DNA of 64,000 bases. Origin: Zygaena filipendulae (taxonomy: Eukaryota > Arthropoda > Insecta > Lepidoptera > Zygaenidae). The translations under genes were made by a program, and so were the position numbers. Where the stretch lies: NCBI GenBank assembly GCA_907165275.2, contig OU015666.1, forward strand, positions 4,494,001-4,558,000, written 5' to 3'. The notes under the pieces were generated by a model. The model was not told the DNA's origin, ran no database searches, and saw nothing but the letters and a program-made list of their open reading frames with translations. This document shows, piece after piece, positions 34,112 to 47,700 of the stretch (position 1 is the stretch's first letter; every line of letters starts with the position of its first letter).

Positions 34112-35705
34112 TAATGTACAACACCGGAATCCGCGACACAGGAATGCACGACCCAAGATTTTACGACACTGGAATGTACAGTTCAGAATTACTGACACCT
34201 TATTTCGAATCACCGGCCTTGATATGCTGTGCTGTATTATTCCGGTGTCGTGCATTCTGTCGGTACGTAAAGTATTGTTCTGCTATTGGCGAAGAATTAT
34301 GACGTCTATTTGGTTCTCCGTTTTGTAGTGTTCAATACAATGCAGATAGAGTTTAGTAATTATTTTCTCAAAATATGGCGTAAATTCAAATTACAATTAG
34401 TCGAAGTTTAATATTTACTAAGGTAATTATTATTCATCGCAAATTTTCGTGGCCACATCTAAGATTTGATCAAGTAATTTATTTATTTATTTATTTATTT
34501 ATAACACAAAAACGTTCACAGTATTACAGTAAAAACCAAGGCACTGTGAAGTTAATAATACATATATGCTAAGACTACTAATAAACTACAACACGATAAA
34601 ACCTAAAACGCTAAATTTTTGATGCATTCATCCGCTCGCAATACCTCAAGCATTCATCGCGCACACACATCCATCGACTGGCAAACAAATCACAGTCAGG
34701 AGCCGATGCGAGAAGTGCATTGAGGCAGTGTAAGGCACGGACAAGCGGAGAGTTTCTATGGGACACGGTTCGCGCTGGCGGTAATGATGTGATGTGGCCG
34801 ACCATTTCATGAGATGGTGGCATTTCATGAAAATAAATGGTCGACCACATCATGAACTATTCAAAGCTCGCTCGGCTCGCGTGACCTGGTCAGTGGTCAC
34901 CAGTACAAACCAAGAATGTCGGGGTGCTCTACGCCCTGCCTAAAGGCAAAAAGTCCTTGTAACAGATCAAACATAAATAATTAGTGGTTTTTTTGACAAT
35001 AACTTGACCCAGTATTTGGGTAAGTAGTGTAAACGAGCACAAAAAAAGGAGGCATAGTTTCATCGACCGGCTCGACTGCCCCACAGTAAAACAAATTGCA
35101 GCGGAATAAATTTTACAGAAGGAGCAAAAAACCGGAAATCGCTTTACACACCTTCCATAGTTCAACGATTTTCTTAATTAAAAATTTTTAAGCAACTGTT
35201 TTTTTTTTTCAAAATGGATGATTTTTGTGTTTTTGCTGCTTTTTACGCATAACGGACGTTGCCACATACTCACAAGTCACAACCACCAAAAAGCGCTTTA
35301 GTATTAGAGAAATTAAAATTAATGAAATCCTTAAACTATGGAATATTTGTTTTAAAGCGATTTCTGGTTTTTTTCTCCTCCTGTAAAATTTATTCAGCGT
35401 CAACAACCATCAAAAAGGCTTTAGTTTTAAAGAAATTAAAATTAAGAACTATTAAACTACGAAAAATTTGTTTTAAACAAAGCGATTGCCGGTTTTTTGT
35501 TCCTCCTGTATTTATTCAGCTGCAATTACTTTCTTTAACCGTAGGCAGCCGAAGAGTGGTGTCACCAATTCCAATGTACATTGCAGTGACGAATATTCTC
35601 GGTACTGTCTGTTATTTTGATGCCCAACTTGTACGGGGCGGAAAGCACAACACCGGAAGTCGTGTACAGGACATCAAATGCGTGCTGTACAATACGGGGC
35701 ACTAG
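34112..35705. repeat. Element with 15-bp arrays related to 51855-52958
   Basis: Mirrored arrays at 34112-34266 (ACACCGGAATCCGCGACACA ... ATTCCGGTGTCGTGCATTCT) and about 35575-35705. Between them, AATAACTTGACCCAGTATTTGGGTAAGTA (34990-35030) and GCTCGCTCGGCTCGCGTGACCTGGTC (34866-34892) recur inverted or similar at 51999-52035 and 52543-52570. These show a shared, non-coding parent element. Short frames within are not conserved. Confidence 0.55.
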
Positions 35706-36964
35706 ATAACAAAGATAAAAAACAGGCACAGAAAACCAAAAGAAAAGAATGCGGGCACGGTTTCCAACTTAGGGAGTTTCCCCCCAACTTTTAGGGAGTA
35801 AATGAATGCGGTGGGTTTTTTAGGGGTATTACATTTTTAGGGGTTTTTCGGTTGTTTTTTTTTTCATATTTTATTTCTTATTTTTTTTGTTAATAAAAAT
35901 AATAATAATAAAAATTATTATTTTTATTAGAACCAGGTTTTTGCTGAAATTTCAAAATAACAATTATTAATGTTGTCGAATTTTTGATATTACGGCGAAA
36001 ATATTGGTTGTACAAATTATTTTTTAAACAAGTTGTCCGAAGTTCAATAAAAAATTTTTATAAAAATAAAGTCTCTTATAATTTTTTCTAGGATTAATAA
36101 GAAAGCCATAATTTCAAAAGATTTTCATAATTAGCAAAAATTTGAATCATTATGAATCATAATAATTTTGAAACCAAAGCTTGAATCTTGGCGCTATTTA
36201 TTATTTATAAACTTTTTAGTAATATTATTTTATTTATGGGAATTTAAGGGTTTTCAACTTAACCTTTAGGGGTAAATATTTTTGAGAGTTGGTAACACTA
36301 AATGCAATAAGCATCAGGTAGGTAGCTATACTATGTTTTTATTGACACCTCAACGTAAATAGGGCTGCCAATTTATTTTTGTTTGAAACTATTTTACTCC
36401 TAGTTACTTCTACTCTCCTAGTAACTTTTTTCTAAATAATTTCGTGTATACGCTGTTTCTTCGCTATTTAGGCACGTAAAGTGTAAAACAATAAAAAAAT
36501 AAGAGCATCAACAATGAGTTAAGACAATGAGTTAAGCTATCGATGACGGGGCTGTGAATTATGATGAAGTGTTTAAAAAAGATATCACAAATTTTTTAGG
36601 TAGGTTTACGTAATGATTTATTTGGTCTGATTTATTTGGTGTTGATGTGAGAATTGAACCCGCGACCAGTTGTTTTAGAATAAAAAACTGCGAAGTAATG
36701 GTACCTAATCATTGAACAATTGACATCCCTAGATCCCTAGGCAGAAGAAAGACAGAGAAAACTAAAAGAAAAGAACGCACGAAGCGTTAGGTAGCTACCT
36801 TCGCATATTTCTATTGATTCTACGTAAATAGGGCTGGCAGTCCCAATTATTTTTGTTAACATTTATCTAAGCTCCTTCATACTTCTACTGTCCTAGGAGC
36901 TTTTTTCACGAAATCATTTCCTGTTCCATGCAAGCTGTTCCTTTGCTATTTAGGCGCCTACTAA

Positions 36965-37440
36965 TTACTAAAACAATACTAACGGTCGCACTTAGAGTCG
37001 TTTTAATGATTAATTAAAATTAAGTAAAGAGGTAAGTGCGGCGGTTACTTAACAAAATAAGAGCTTCATTAACTGACTACAATAAATAATGAGTGAGCAG
37101 CTATTGAAGACGTACGTCGTACGTATCGTAATGGGGTATTTAAAAAAAAATCAGCACATAATATGACGTAATGGTCTGAGATTGATGTGGAAATTGAACC
37201 CACGACAATCCGTTACTAAAACAATACTAACGGTCGCACTTAGAGTCGTTTTAATGATTAATTAAATTTAACTAAAGAGTGAGTGAGTGCGGCGGTTACT
37301 TAACAAAATAAGGGCTTCATTAATTGACTTCAATAATGAGTGCTAAGCTATTGAAGACGTACGTATCGTATGGGGTATTTGAAAAATATCATCACATAAT
37401 AATATGACGTAATGGTATTCTTGAACCCGCGACCAACCGT
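36965..37440. repeat. Two 248-bp direct repeats with tRNA-like TTGAACCC block
   Basis: Units start TTACTAAAACAATACTAACG at 36965 and 37213 and run through GTGCGGCGGTTACTTAACAA and TATGACGTAATGGT to (TTGAACCC)(A/G)CGAC. A more diverged third copy is at about 36520-36700. The (A)TTGAACCCGCGACC block is the inverse of a tRNA B-box, suggesting a tRNA-derived SINE component. Confidence 0.65.
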
Positions 37441-38484
37441 TTCTAAGTACAAAAAATTATTGCGAAGTAATGGTAGTCATTGAACATTCGGCAACCCTAG
37501 AAAAGGTTCAAGACGATGTGCGGGGGCGCAACCCATTTTGAAAGGAACCACGCCCATTTCATAATGGCCGCGTGCTCAAAATCAGATAGGGGTAGGGGGT
37601 ATCGGGTAAAAGGACCAGTGGTCAGCGTTATTAATTGGTCATAAGTCATAACATAAATATTTAAATTAAGTCATAATTGGAATAAACGAATCACGTATTC
37701 CCAAATTGCTCTAGTTCTTCACGTGACAGGAGCGATGCGTAATTAAGGGAAAAGTTAGCTATTTTATGCAGGTGCTGTCTGTCAACAAGAGCTGTATGAG
37801 CTGTTATGTCTGAAATGTTTTTTACTACACGCGGTTTTCTTTTCAAATGTAAAAAAACTAATGTTATAAGTAATGGTAAAATTTATTGTTTTTATTTACG
37901 ATTGGTTTATTTATTAGTTTATCTTTCAGAGTTTATCTTTTAGTTTCTTTATCAGACGAATCCTGCCAACTCAAACGTCAAAAAGTCGTTAGTAGGATGA
38001 ATACTGGTACCTTACCCTATTATTTACTAACATTGTCGCGTGTAAAAATACTAAGACGGCAGAAGTCGAAGAGTGCGGCGGTACGGTGCGCCGGGCCAGG
38101 GGTCAGGGCCGGGGTCATTGACTTGTTATCAGACCGATTCAATTGATTGCTAGTGATGTACAGAGGCAAATTAAAAAAGCAAAGTCGATAAAATTTTATC
38201 GTATTTTATTTCTTCGTATCAGCACTGCCATCATCGTTCAATCATTCTTTACCATTAACATTACACGATCGTTTATTTTGACCACACCTTTCGGTAACAG
38301 GCTGTATATTACAAGATATTCAAATTCTTAAAGCACTTTCTAAACATATTCTATTAAATACCGATGCAATTTGATACCGAAATTATTTATCGAATTTAAA
38401 CACACAACAATTCACACGATTAATAATTAATCGAATCGATTTTAATTATTTATTGTTTAACGCATGCTGTTGTTTTGTTTCCAG

Positions 38485-38613
38485 TTTCTTAGACGACCTC
38501 GACCGGTTAGGTGCGAGAGACTACCAGCCCACCGAGCAAGACATACTAAGAACCAGAGTCAAAACCACCGGCATTGTCGAAGTGCACTTCTCCTTCAAAA
38601 ACCTTAATTTTAA
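38485..38613 (+). CDS. Galphao: G(o)alpha exon, residues 155-198
   Basis: Acceptor TTTCCAG|T, donor TTTAA|GTGAGT; 129 nt, the length of this exon across G-alpha genes as I recall it. It encodes [20 protein letters not shown] and the switch I block RTRVKTTGI, with Arg179 (transition-state arginine, cholera-toxin site in Gs) and Thr182 (Mg2+ ligand). The residue numbers come out exactly as in vertebrate Go, which supports the whole model. It ends SFKNLNFK. Confidence 0.97.
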
Positions 38614-39054
38614 GTGAGTATATATAACATACCTGGGACCCAAATCTCGCCTCCTTCGAAAAAATCTCGAAATCGAGTTTGCTGTTCGATCCCTATGTCG
38701 ACCACAAAATCTCGATACTCGAACCTGGTTTCTTCGTATCTCCTATTCTCAACACAAACCGAACTACACTTCGAGTATAAAGTGTGAAATGTTGCCAGTA
38801 AAAGCTTAGCCGTATCCATTCCATTCTACACGACTCATCCGGAGCTAAAACGGCAGCAGCTTTTTATAGTTTTTAAATAGTGTGCATCGTTTTAAATCAA
38901 GAACTAACATATTTTATAATATATCTGTACCAAAAAAAAGAAAAGTTCTTACTTTTATCACTTCTACATCATCACTTTAATTTGTTTAAATTAGTTTGCG
39001 TAGTACGGATCGTGAAGCATAATATTTGTTTTTACTCCTTTTTTGGGGAAGGCA

Positions 39055-39107
39055 AAGGGATCGTAGTTCATACAGCCTGAATTGGCTGTATAGACTACGA
39101 TTCCCTT
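39055..39107. repeat. Hairpin AAGGGATCGTAGT...ACAGCC / GGCTGTAT...
   Basis: Nearly perfect 23-bp stem with a 6-nt loop (TGAATT). Flanking text (GGGGAAGGCAAAGG; TGAGATGCATTTCGATGCTT) recurs at 50262-50420 and 51130-51285, defining a repeat family of which this hairpin is the end. Confidence 0.65.
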
Positions 39108-39530
39108 GTTTTTTTTTTTCTGAAGTTATATTTACATCCAATTGCGTTGCTGAGATGCATTTCGATGCTTAATCGGAACTTTAAGCTATGAAGTAGCTGG
39201 TATACTTAGTTTAGGCGGTTAATGGAGTAGAAAACAATTGCGCGACCGTGTTTATAAGACTCGTGAGTCAGCATTTCGCTGGACGACTCCCGCGATCGCG
39301 CGTCTAGGGCGAGCGGTGACGAAGTGATTTATTATCTCGCTCAACAACCCCGTGGGTTTACTTGCGTTTTTAGGGCGTGTGTGTTTCCGTTGTGTATACA
39401 TTCGACTGGAGGCGCGTGGATAGTGCAATATTTTACTATAGTTGGCACAGTATCGATTGTAATCGTTCTTCCATATTTTTAGCGTAGACCACGGACAGTT
39501 TTTAATGCTTGTGTTGACTAATTTTTTTTG

Positions 39531-39795
39531 AGTCCGTCTTGTACATTATTAAAAAATATTGGACACGTATTTTTTCTTTTTTTACGTAATCAAAAAATAA
39601 CGGCTATATATTGAGTTGAAATTTCGCGTGACGTCAATATTCTGACAGTTTGACGGTTTAGCGGTTAGTGACGTTACGCCCCCCTCACCCTCAACTTTAA
39701 AGCGCTTTATCTCTGTATATTTTAATTTATTTGAAAAAGCAAAAAATACATGTCTATTGTTTTTTTATTTTCTAACTGACGGACTAATTAGAATT
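39531..39795 (-). mobile_element. MITE family 1, copy 2 (inverted)
   Basis: Reverse-orientation copy of 13121-13386. It shares the ends AGTCCGTCTTGT / CTAACTGACGGACTAATTAG, the block ATTACGTAAAAAAAGAAAAA (seen inverted) and TGACGTCA-like palindromes. Confidence 0.8.
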
Positions 39796-40017
39796 TTGAT
39801 TTTCAAAAGTAGTCCACATCCCCATTATGTATTAGGAATAGTATCTTAAACTGCTCAGCAATTGAAGTAACGTGTACCTATAGTATAGTAGAGTATCCTA
39901 GAGTATCCTTACGTATTACAAAAGAAAGTCCTCCGCATATTGCATATTGCAAGTTATACATAATACACTCATAATATAATATAACATAATCATAATACCC
40001 ACACACGCAATCTCACA

Positions 40018-40110
40018 CACCCACGCACTCACCCACTCGACACACTCACCCTTCCGCACGACACACACACACACACACACCCACCCTCACACACCCATAT
40101 ACACACGCAC
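40018..40110. repeat. CA-rich microsatellite
   Basis: (AC)10 at 40061-40080 within a longer CACACTC/CACCC-rich stretch. Confidence 0.9.
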
Positions 40111-40179
40111 ACTCGCACAATACCCTACCCTCATATTAAATAACTATGTTATCTATACACTCCCACCTCGTCTCCCTAT

Positions 40180-40460
40180 TCCCCCCATCCCCTTCTTCCC
40201 TCCTTGTCTACTTGTTCTGTACTCCTAGCGTATATTCAGTAAATTGCCCAAGTCTCCCTCTCTTAAGTTAAGTTAGAAATTACTTAATTCTTTATGATGT
40301 TATTCCTGGTTTTGCATTGTTACCTACTTCTAAGATTGAAAGAGCGGTGACTCCCAACACAGGCGCAAGCCTACTGGGAGCTCCTGCCACTAGTATTTAA
40401 GCAAGCATGTAAGAACAAATAAATAAATAAAATAAATAAATAAAAAAAAAAAAAAAAAAA
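40180..40460 (+). mobile_element. 3' end of a non-LTR retrotransposon with A-rich tail
   Basis: AGAGCGGTGACTCCCAACAC, GGCGCAAGCCTACTGGGAGC and CTCCTGCCACTAGTATTTAA lead into (AAATA)n and an A run (40418-40460). This layout is usual for a 5'-truncated LINE. No RT frame is included, so the clade is open. Confidence 0.55.
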
Positions 40461-40461
40461 A

Positions 40462-40622
40462 TGTCCGCCGCGTCTGTCTGTCCGCGATAAAATCAAATAC
40501 TACTGAACGGATTTTCATGCGGTTTTCACCAATAAATAGAGTGATTCAAGAGGGAGTTTTATACGTATCGGTTATCCTGGAATTTGAAATTTCCGCCGGT
40601 AATACATCGGGGAACAGCTAGT
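40462..40622. repeat. SINE-like repeat fragment
   Basis: Same family as 3897-4109: ACTGAACGGATTTTCATGCG ... GGTAATACATCGGGGAACAG, CTAG, directly after the LINE A-tail. Confidence 0.6.
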
Positions 40623-41241
40623 CCAAAATAAAAAATATTGCTTTGTTTCAAATTGGAATATAATATGAGAAATGAAATGGTACTGTAATTTGTTTAAAAT
40701 TGTTTGGACTTCGTTTCCGTGGATTTTAGGATTCCTTCGAGAACACATTGTTCCTATGTGTTAATCCAGAATATATAGGTAGGTACTATCTTTGTAAATA
40801 TTTCATCCAAATTCATTCAGTCTATGCGTGATTGACGGTGACTGGTTAGTCAACATTCAAACACTTCACAAACTTTCATATCCTATACCTACTCATGTTG
40901 GAACAATTAACATCAGTAGGATTTGTAACATATTCTTGAAAATAAACTATAACAGCATAGTAAATAATGTCAGCATCAAAAATACATAAACACATGACTC
41001 ACTCGTTGAACTTTGTCACTATTGATATAAGATTCAACAATAATAAAATTGTCCGAAGTGATTACGTATTCTTCTGATGCTGACTGTACTTCTGTACAGC
41101 GTGTAAATTATTAATTGTAAAACTAATAAAATTATTATTATTTAGTTTATAATAAATGAGCAGTTAGGTACATTGGTATCGGTTATGCGTATATACTCGT
41201 AGAGTGTTATTAAATTAGCATTACATATTATAGCGTAAGTA

Positions 41242-41522
41242 CTAGCTGTTCCCCGCGGTTTCACCCGCTGAAATTTCGGGGATAACCTGTCTTTTTCTGT
41301 ACCCTGACAATGTGTATGCAAAATTTCATGAGATTTCTACGGCGTTAGTTTTGGAGTTCCCACGGGAAATCCGGGATAAAAAGTACTCTATGTGCTTCTC
41401 TGTACGTACCTCTGACAACGTGTGTACAAAATTTCATGATAATTAGTTGAGCCTTTGAGGCGTGAAAGCGTAACAGACAGACAGACAGACAGAGTTACGC
41501 ATTTATAATATTAGTAGGGATT
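41242..41522. repeat. SINE-like repeat, long copy
   Basis: Starts CTAGCTGTTCCCCGCGGTTT, contains (ACAG)n at 41472-41492 and ends CATTTATAATATTAGTAGGG. One of the best kept copies in the window. Confidence 0.75.
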
Positions 41523-42256
41523 AGCTCTTTATCACGCAGCTATACAACTTAGTAGGTAAGTAGGTACTAATGAACTCATTACAACCGAACAATCGGCGCG
41601 CTCTTCGTTTCGATGCAGAGCATAATATATTTTTTGGATTCTTTTCCTCTTCAAAACTCAAACTTACTCTTATACCTACCTTCCATAGCTTCTATACCTT
41701 CTATAGATTTCACTAGCAGTGTCGCTCGCGTGTTATTTGAATGTGCGAGACGCCACAAATAAACTCATTACTTTTACTAACAATAATTTTAAAGTTAAGT
41801 TAAATATAGTAAGCTTTAAATATAATCTCAAATATGCTATATTAAAATATAACTTTCTCTAATCCGAGATGACATGGATAACATTATAAAGCATGGTGAT
41901 AGGTCACTTTCTAGCGTTCGGCTAGCTACCATTTTCAAATTAAATATGTCGCCAACCACGGTGTGTTCATAAATCATATGTGTGCCTCAATTTTATCAAG
42001 CAGTTGCAATTCCAAGCTAGATGTGTTCACAATCTTATTGTTAGACTTTACCGTCACCTAAACTTAGGTTAGGTGTGGTCAAACGCCTAGCCTGTTACTA
42101 TTGAGAAAAGAAAACACTTTTGGGCGCAAATCCTCCATACTAACTGGAGGCAGTCATGGCTCGGCCAAGCTGCCGATTGGCACTCGCTGCTATTTCGAGC
42201 CGCCCTCAGTCATCTGTGGGTCATGTAAAGAGTTGTGATTGTCAAAAAATTCCTAA

Positions 42257-43381
<1,125 letters not shown>

Positions 43382-43594
43382 TAGTAAAGTCGATCCGTAA
43401 ATTGTATTTTAAAATAGTGTAATAACACAAAAAATGGAATTTCATTTACAAAAATTGCTCAGATTTTATGAACTGAAACTCTTGACTACTAAATATTTTC
43501 GGGAAATTTCCAATTTCCCATAATACAGAAAAGCACTTTTAGCTGTTTCGAGGATTTTTAAAATTTTCGAACGTTTCGTGTTTGTGGTGCGCAG

Positions 43595-43782
43595 GTGCGC
43601 AGGAGTACGGCGAGGCGGCCGCGTACATCCAGGCGCAGTTCGAGGCCAAGAACAAGTCGACCAGCAAGGAGATATACTGCCACATGACCTGCGCCACCGA
43701 CACCAACAACATCCAGTTCGTGTTCGACGCCGTCACCGACGTCATCATCGCCAACAACCTGCGCGGCTGCGGCCTCTACTAA
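43595..43782 (+). CDS. Galphao: G(o)alpha last coding exon, residues 293-354
   Basis: Acceptor GCGCAG|GT, stop TAA at 43780-43782, 188 nt. It encodes [20 protein letters not shown], the TCAT guanine-base motif ([11 protein letters not shown]) and the receptor-contact tail [10 protein letters not shown]. Cys351, the pertussis-toxin ADP-ribosylation site, and the -GCGLY ending separate Go from Gi (-DCGLF) and Gq. Codon use is markedly GC-rich compared with the surrounding intron. Confidence 0.98.
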
Positions 43783-44220
43783 GCGGTGACGTCACGTCCC
43801 GCGCCCCGCCCGCGCCCGCCGCCTATCGGTGACGTCACACGCCGCCCGCAGATCGGTACGCCACGATAATATATACCTACTATAGAGACCGGAAGCGAAC
43901 GATTCAAAAACACTTGGGAGGGGCGATGATGACGATGGATGTACCTAAAGTAGAACTACAAATAAATGTAAGTTACATCGACAACATTAGTTGACGCAGA
44001 ATGGTATGCATCTAACGCTGCCAAAAAAGAAACTATTATGAACACACGACCTTTAATTTCTATTATTAAATACAAAATAAAGTGACATGTAAACGATTAT
44101 GATCCGTAGGTAACACAACGGATGTCGATTCGCGCCAAACTCTAACATTTTCATCTGCGCAGACACTATTGTTGTAACTTATACTATATTCAATTGTAGT
44201 TTCATTATAAAATAAAAACA
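43783..44220 (+). terminator. G(o)alpha 3' UTR start with poly(A) signals
   Basis: AATAAA at 44076-44081 and 44211-44216 are the nearest candidates. Later AATAAA words (for example near 46235 and 47045) would allow a much longer UTR. The choice cannot be made from sequence. Confidence 0.4.
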
Positions 44221-44526
44221 TTGTTGAATGTGAATTTCGCTTTTGAAATCGAACTATACAAATATTCGAAAGCTGTTAAAATTAAATATACGAAGCATGA
44301 CGTAATGTTTACAACATGAAATATAGGTATAATATATTATCACAATACGTTTGTTGTCGTCATCGGTTCCGAACTTGTATGGCCAGTACCTATTTGTTGA
44401 CCACCTCCCTCTCGATGGCTGACACCGCTGTAGTGCGAAAATAACGAATCAACGACGTGTCACGACGGCTCCAATACAGTTTAGCTAATGGGCATGATGA
44501 CAGGGCATAAAAATCAAGATTATATT

Positions 44527-44773
44527 AAGTCCGTCAGTTAGATAGTAAAAACATAATAGACACGTATTTTTGCTTTTTCGAATTATTGAAAAAATACTTA
44601 GATAGTTTAGGAGTGGGGAGGTCGCGACGTCATAACTAAGTATAAAGTATAGGTACCTAGGGTGTGACGTCACACGGTATTTTAACTAAATGCCTATCGC
44701 CGTTATTTTTTGATTAAGTAAAAAAAGGAAAAATACGTGTCCAATATTTTTTATTAATCTACAAGACTGACTA
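44527..44773 (+). mobile_element. MITE family 1, copy 3
   Basis: Same orientation as 13121-13386. Ends AAGTCCGTCAGTTAGATAGT and CTACAAGACTGACTAAAATT. The interior has GACGTCA palindromes and ATACGTGTCCAATATTTTTT. Confidence 0.78.
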
Positions 44774-47700
44774 AAATTTTTAGTTTTCACAAGAATGGGC
44801 ATACCCATTCTTGTCATGAAAACGGTTGAAGGGGCAGTGCGCTAGTTGAACGACAGCGGTGCGCACCGCTTGCTATACTGGACACGACCGACTCGAGTAT
44901 TAGACGATTAGTTTTTATTATTTTTGTCTTTAGAGGATTACATCAAAAGTTCACGACTCAAATTGAAAAATATAAATAAAAAATAGTAGAGGTTTAAAAG
45001 GATTTGTGATTGTGATTCAATCCCTTTGCGCGACTGCCGTTTCAAAAATATATGTTATAGATACATACTTATGGTCATCACAGATAAATTTTATCATTTT
45101 AATTACTAATTGTCAAAAATACAATTTAAATACCTAATACAATACTTTTTTAAATAAGCAATTTTTAACACCGCGAGTAGAGCACTCCGTAACGCCTGTG
45201 TCGCGCACACTCGGGACGCAAATCAAGTAGAGAGACCAATTCTTCAAGGTCATTCAATTTAGCAATGTAATCTCCTTTTTAATATGTTCCTTTGTTTTGT
45301 TGTTTTTAACTGTTTTTTACACAATGGGCTCACGGCTTCATCTCTGATTAGCCTCTATAAATGTTTAACTAGAACAAACTTGCATCAAACTACGTCTCGC
45401 AGTTTAATAGTCTATACTCTATAGTTTATACATTGGGTTACGTAATCCGTTGACCTCTAGTGTGTCCGATAATAAGCGGCCTGCTGTAATCTGTAAGCCT
45501 TGTGTGGACGAAACTAAACTTTGCAACTCTTCCCGAAAGTTTTATTCTTGCTAGTGAAGGGGCAGCGCTCGCACTGTCGACTGTGACAAATTCAATGTTA
45601 GTTGATTAGTGTTCGATTCTAAATTTTGGTGCTAGAACATTGATGGGTGTGGGGTTGATTCGGTCGCGTCGCGCCGGTTCGGTGCGGGTGTGTCGTGTCG
45701 GTGCTTGTCGTGTGGTGTCGGTGCGTGCGCGGGACGAGGGGGGCACGGGGGCACGGGGGGCTCCCAGTGGCATTAATTATTGTTTAGTTTGTGTTAACGT
45801 CTTAACAATAAGATATCGCGCATGTTTGTTATTTTTGTGTTAATATGACTGTATAGAGAGGGCCGCGTCCGGACCGACCCGTCGGCGTCGGCTGCTCCGG
45901 AAGCAAATCTTGCTTATATACTCACTCTCTTACGGACCAAAAACAGAACGGAACCAATATAATAGTACTGAAATAATACTACTCGGTAGTAGTGGGATGC
46001 GAGAGCCATGTGCACGTTCAATAGGCCTACTTTAAACTGATACAAAAACCATCATTCCATTATTAAGTATTATTATCTATCTCTATTCTATCGATAACAA
46101 TGAGAAATTATTTTTTTATATGAACTTTTTGAATGCACAATTGTAGCCGCTGTATAGTAAGGACGTTTATTTTACATACTGTGGGTCAGCGCAGAGCGGC
46201 AAACTGATGATTGAGCGTATTTTTGATGTTACTGAATAAAGAACCGTATTCGAATGGAGTTCAAGTACAAAATCTAACCAGGATTTCGAGCATACGTCGC
46301 GCAAACTGGTATATTGATGTGCTTCGGATTTCGTACTAAAAAAACAGTGTTAATACTTTATTCAGTGACACCTGGAAAGGTACTCTCGCAGCTTTGCGTT
46401 GCGTCCGCTGGTTTGCGCAAAGCGTCGCGTCGCGCACAAATGATTTATTCCTATTAGAACATTAATTAGTTCGTTTGCGCCATAATTATAATCTTTACTA
46501 TTATAAAACTATCTTGAATATTGTTTGTGTTAATATTTTTTCTATATCGATTTACAGTTTATACTTAAGATGTGTAGCCACTTAGTATCTACTCTTGTAT
46601 TCAATATGAAAAGGGGAAATCATATTATTTATTTAAACCTAGTAATATTTGTATTAAAAATAATAGTGATAATGGTAAATGTAAACTTGTCATGTTTAAT
46701 TTTATATTTAAGTGATTAACCAATGTTTATAATCGTCTTAATATCTTTGTCTATGCCCTGTGAAGTGAAGACGGGTGGTCTAATGATTGTAAGGATTATG
46801 CTGTAACATGTTACATGTGGTCATTGATTATTCTGAAACTAAGCAGTTATAGTATAATTATCAACATACATACATTCATACATATAAGCATGCAAAATAA
46901 ATGCACGCATTCAATACAGGCGGGCGTCGTAGTCACTTGTAAGATATGTGAGTATATAAACTTTGTATACACTCGCGAATTGGCGTAATCAAACACTATA
47001 CATATATATATTATAACTACCTATATAACATAATTTATTATTAATGAAAAATAAATCTTAAATTTAAGCATTAGATCAGTAACTGTATCAATAAACATTA
47101 ATTAATAATGCAATTAGACAGTAAACTCTACTATTGTCTTAGTTAGGTGATTTATTTACAATTTACGTTTACGAGTATGTAAAAAGTGAATTAATTATAA
47201 TATACCGCCTGCGACGCGACCGCTCGCGTCGACCGCCGGTGGCCGACTGACACTAAATCACTCTCGTGACGCGTCGCGCGCTGCCGGAAACCAAAGATTT
47301 TTAAATATTGTTCACTATTTTGTAAGAGTTGATGTCGGTGCGGGACACACGCAACGTGGTCATCAACATCCGGCGCGGCGTTGGGTGTTCAAGTTGTGAT
47401 GCGAACATCGATGGTCTTGTCGTTGCATCGATGACGATGCGATGGTCACCTGTGTTAATAATGCGCCATAGGGTCAAAACATATTGTTGATCTAGAAGAT
47501 ATTTGTGTGTCGCATCCATGCAGCGTATCGCCTCCTCAGGCGGTCTGGCGGCGGACGTCGCGGCGCAGGTTTTTTACTGTTAAAATAACAATATGTGTAC
47601 GTAATAAAACTAATAAATATAATATTAGCGCAGTTCTACATTCAACCCAAAATCTACGTTTAAGTAAGCTTCATGATACATTAATAAAACAAATTTTGTA

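Larger units (their letters stand above)
32737..38304 (-). mobile_element. TIR element copy II (inverted relative to copy I)
   Basis: Left end CAGCCTGTTACAGAACGGTG (B end), right end ...CCTTTCGGTAACAGGCTG (A end), with TATA on both flanks (32733-32736, 38305-38308). At 5568 bp it is longer than copy I because the middle (34030-38060) carries the 15-bp arrays, a (TTTA)n run at about 34480-34500 and duplicated 248-bp units. No transposase frame. Lying in opposite orientation to copy I, the pair could recombine and invert the 20 kb between them. Confidence 0.75.

Noticed and set aside
40018..40110. CRISPR-like or satellite array
   Set aside because: Plain CA-rich microsatellite; no regular repeat-spacer structure occurs anywhere in the window.
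47301..47519. 72-codon frame on the - strand beside a GC-rich patch
   Set aside because: No domain, and the likely G(o)alpha UTR lies on the other strand. Kept only as a note in the gap entry.
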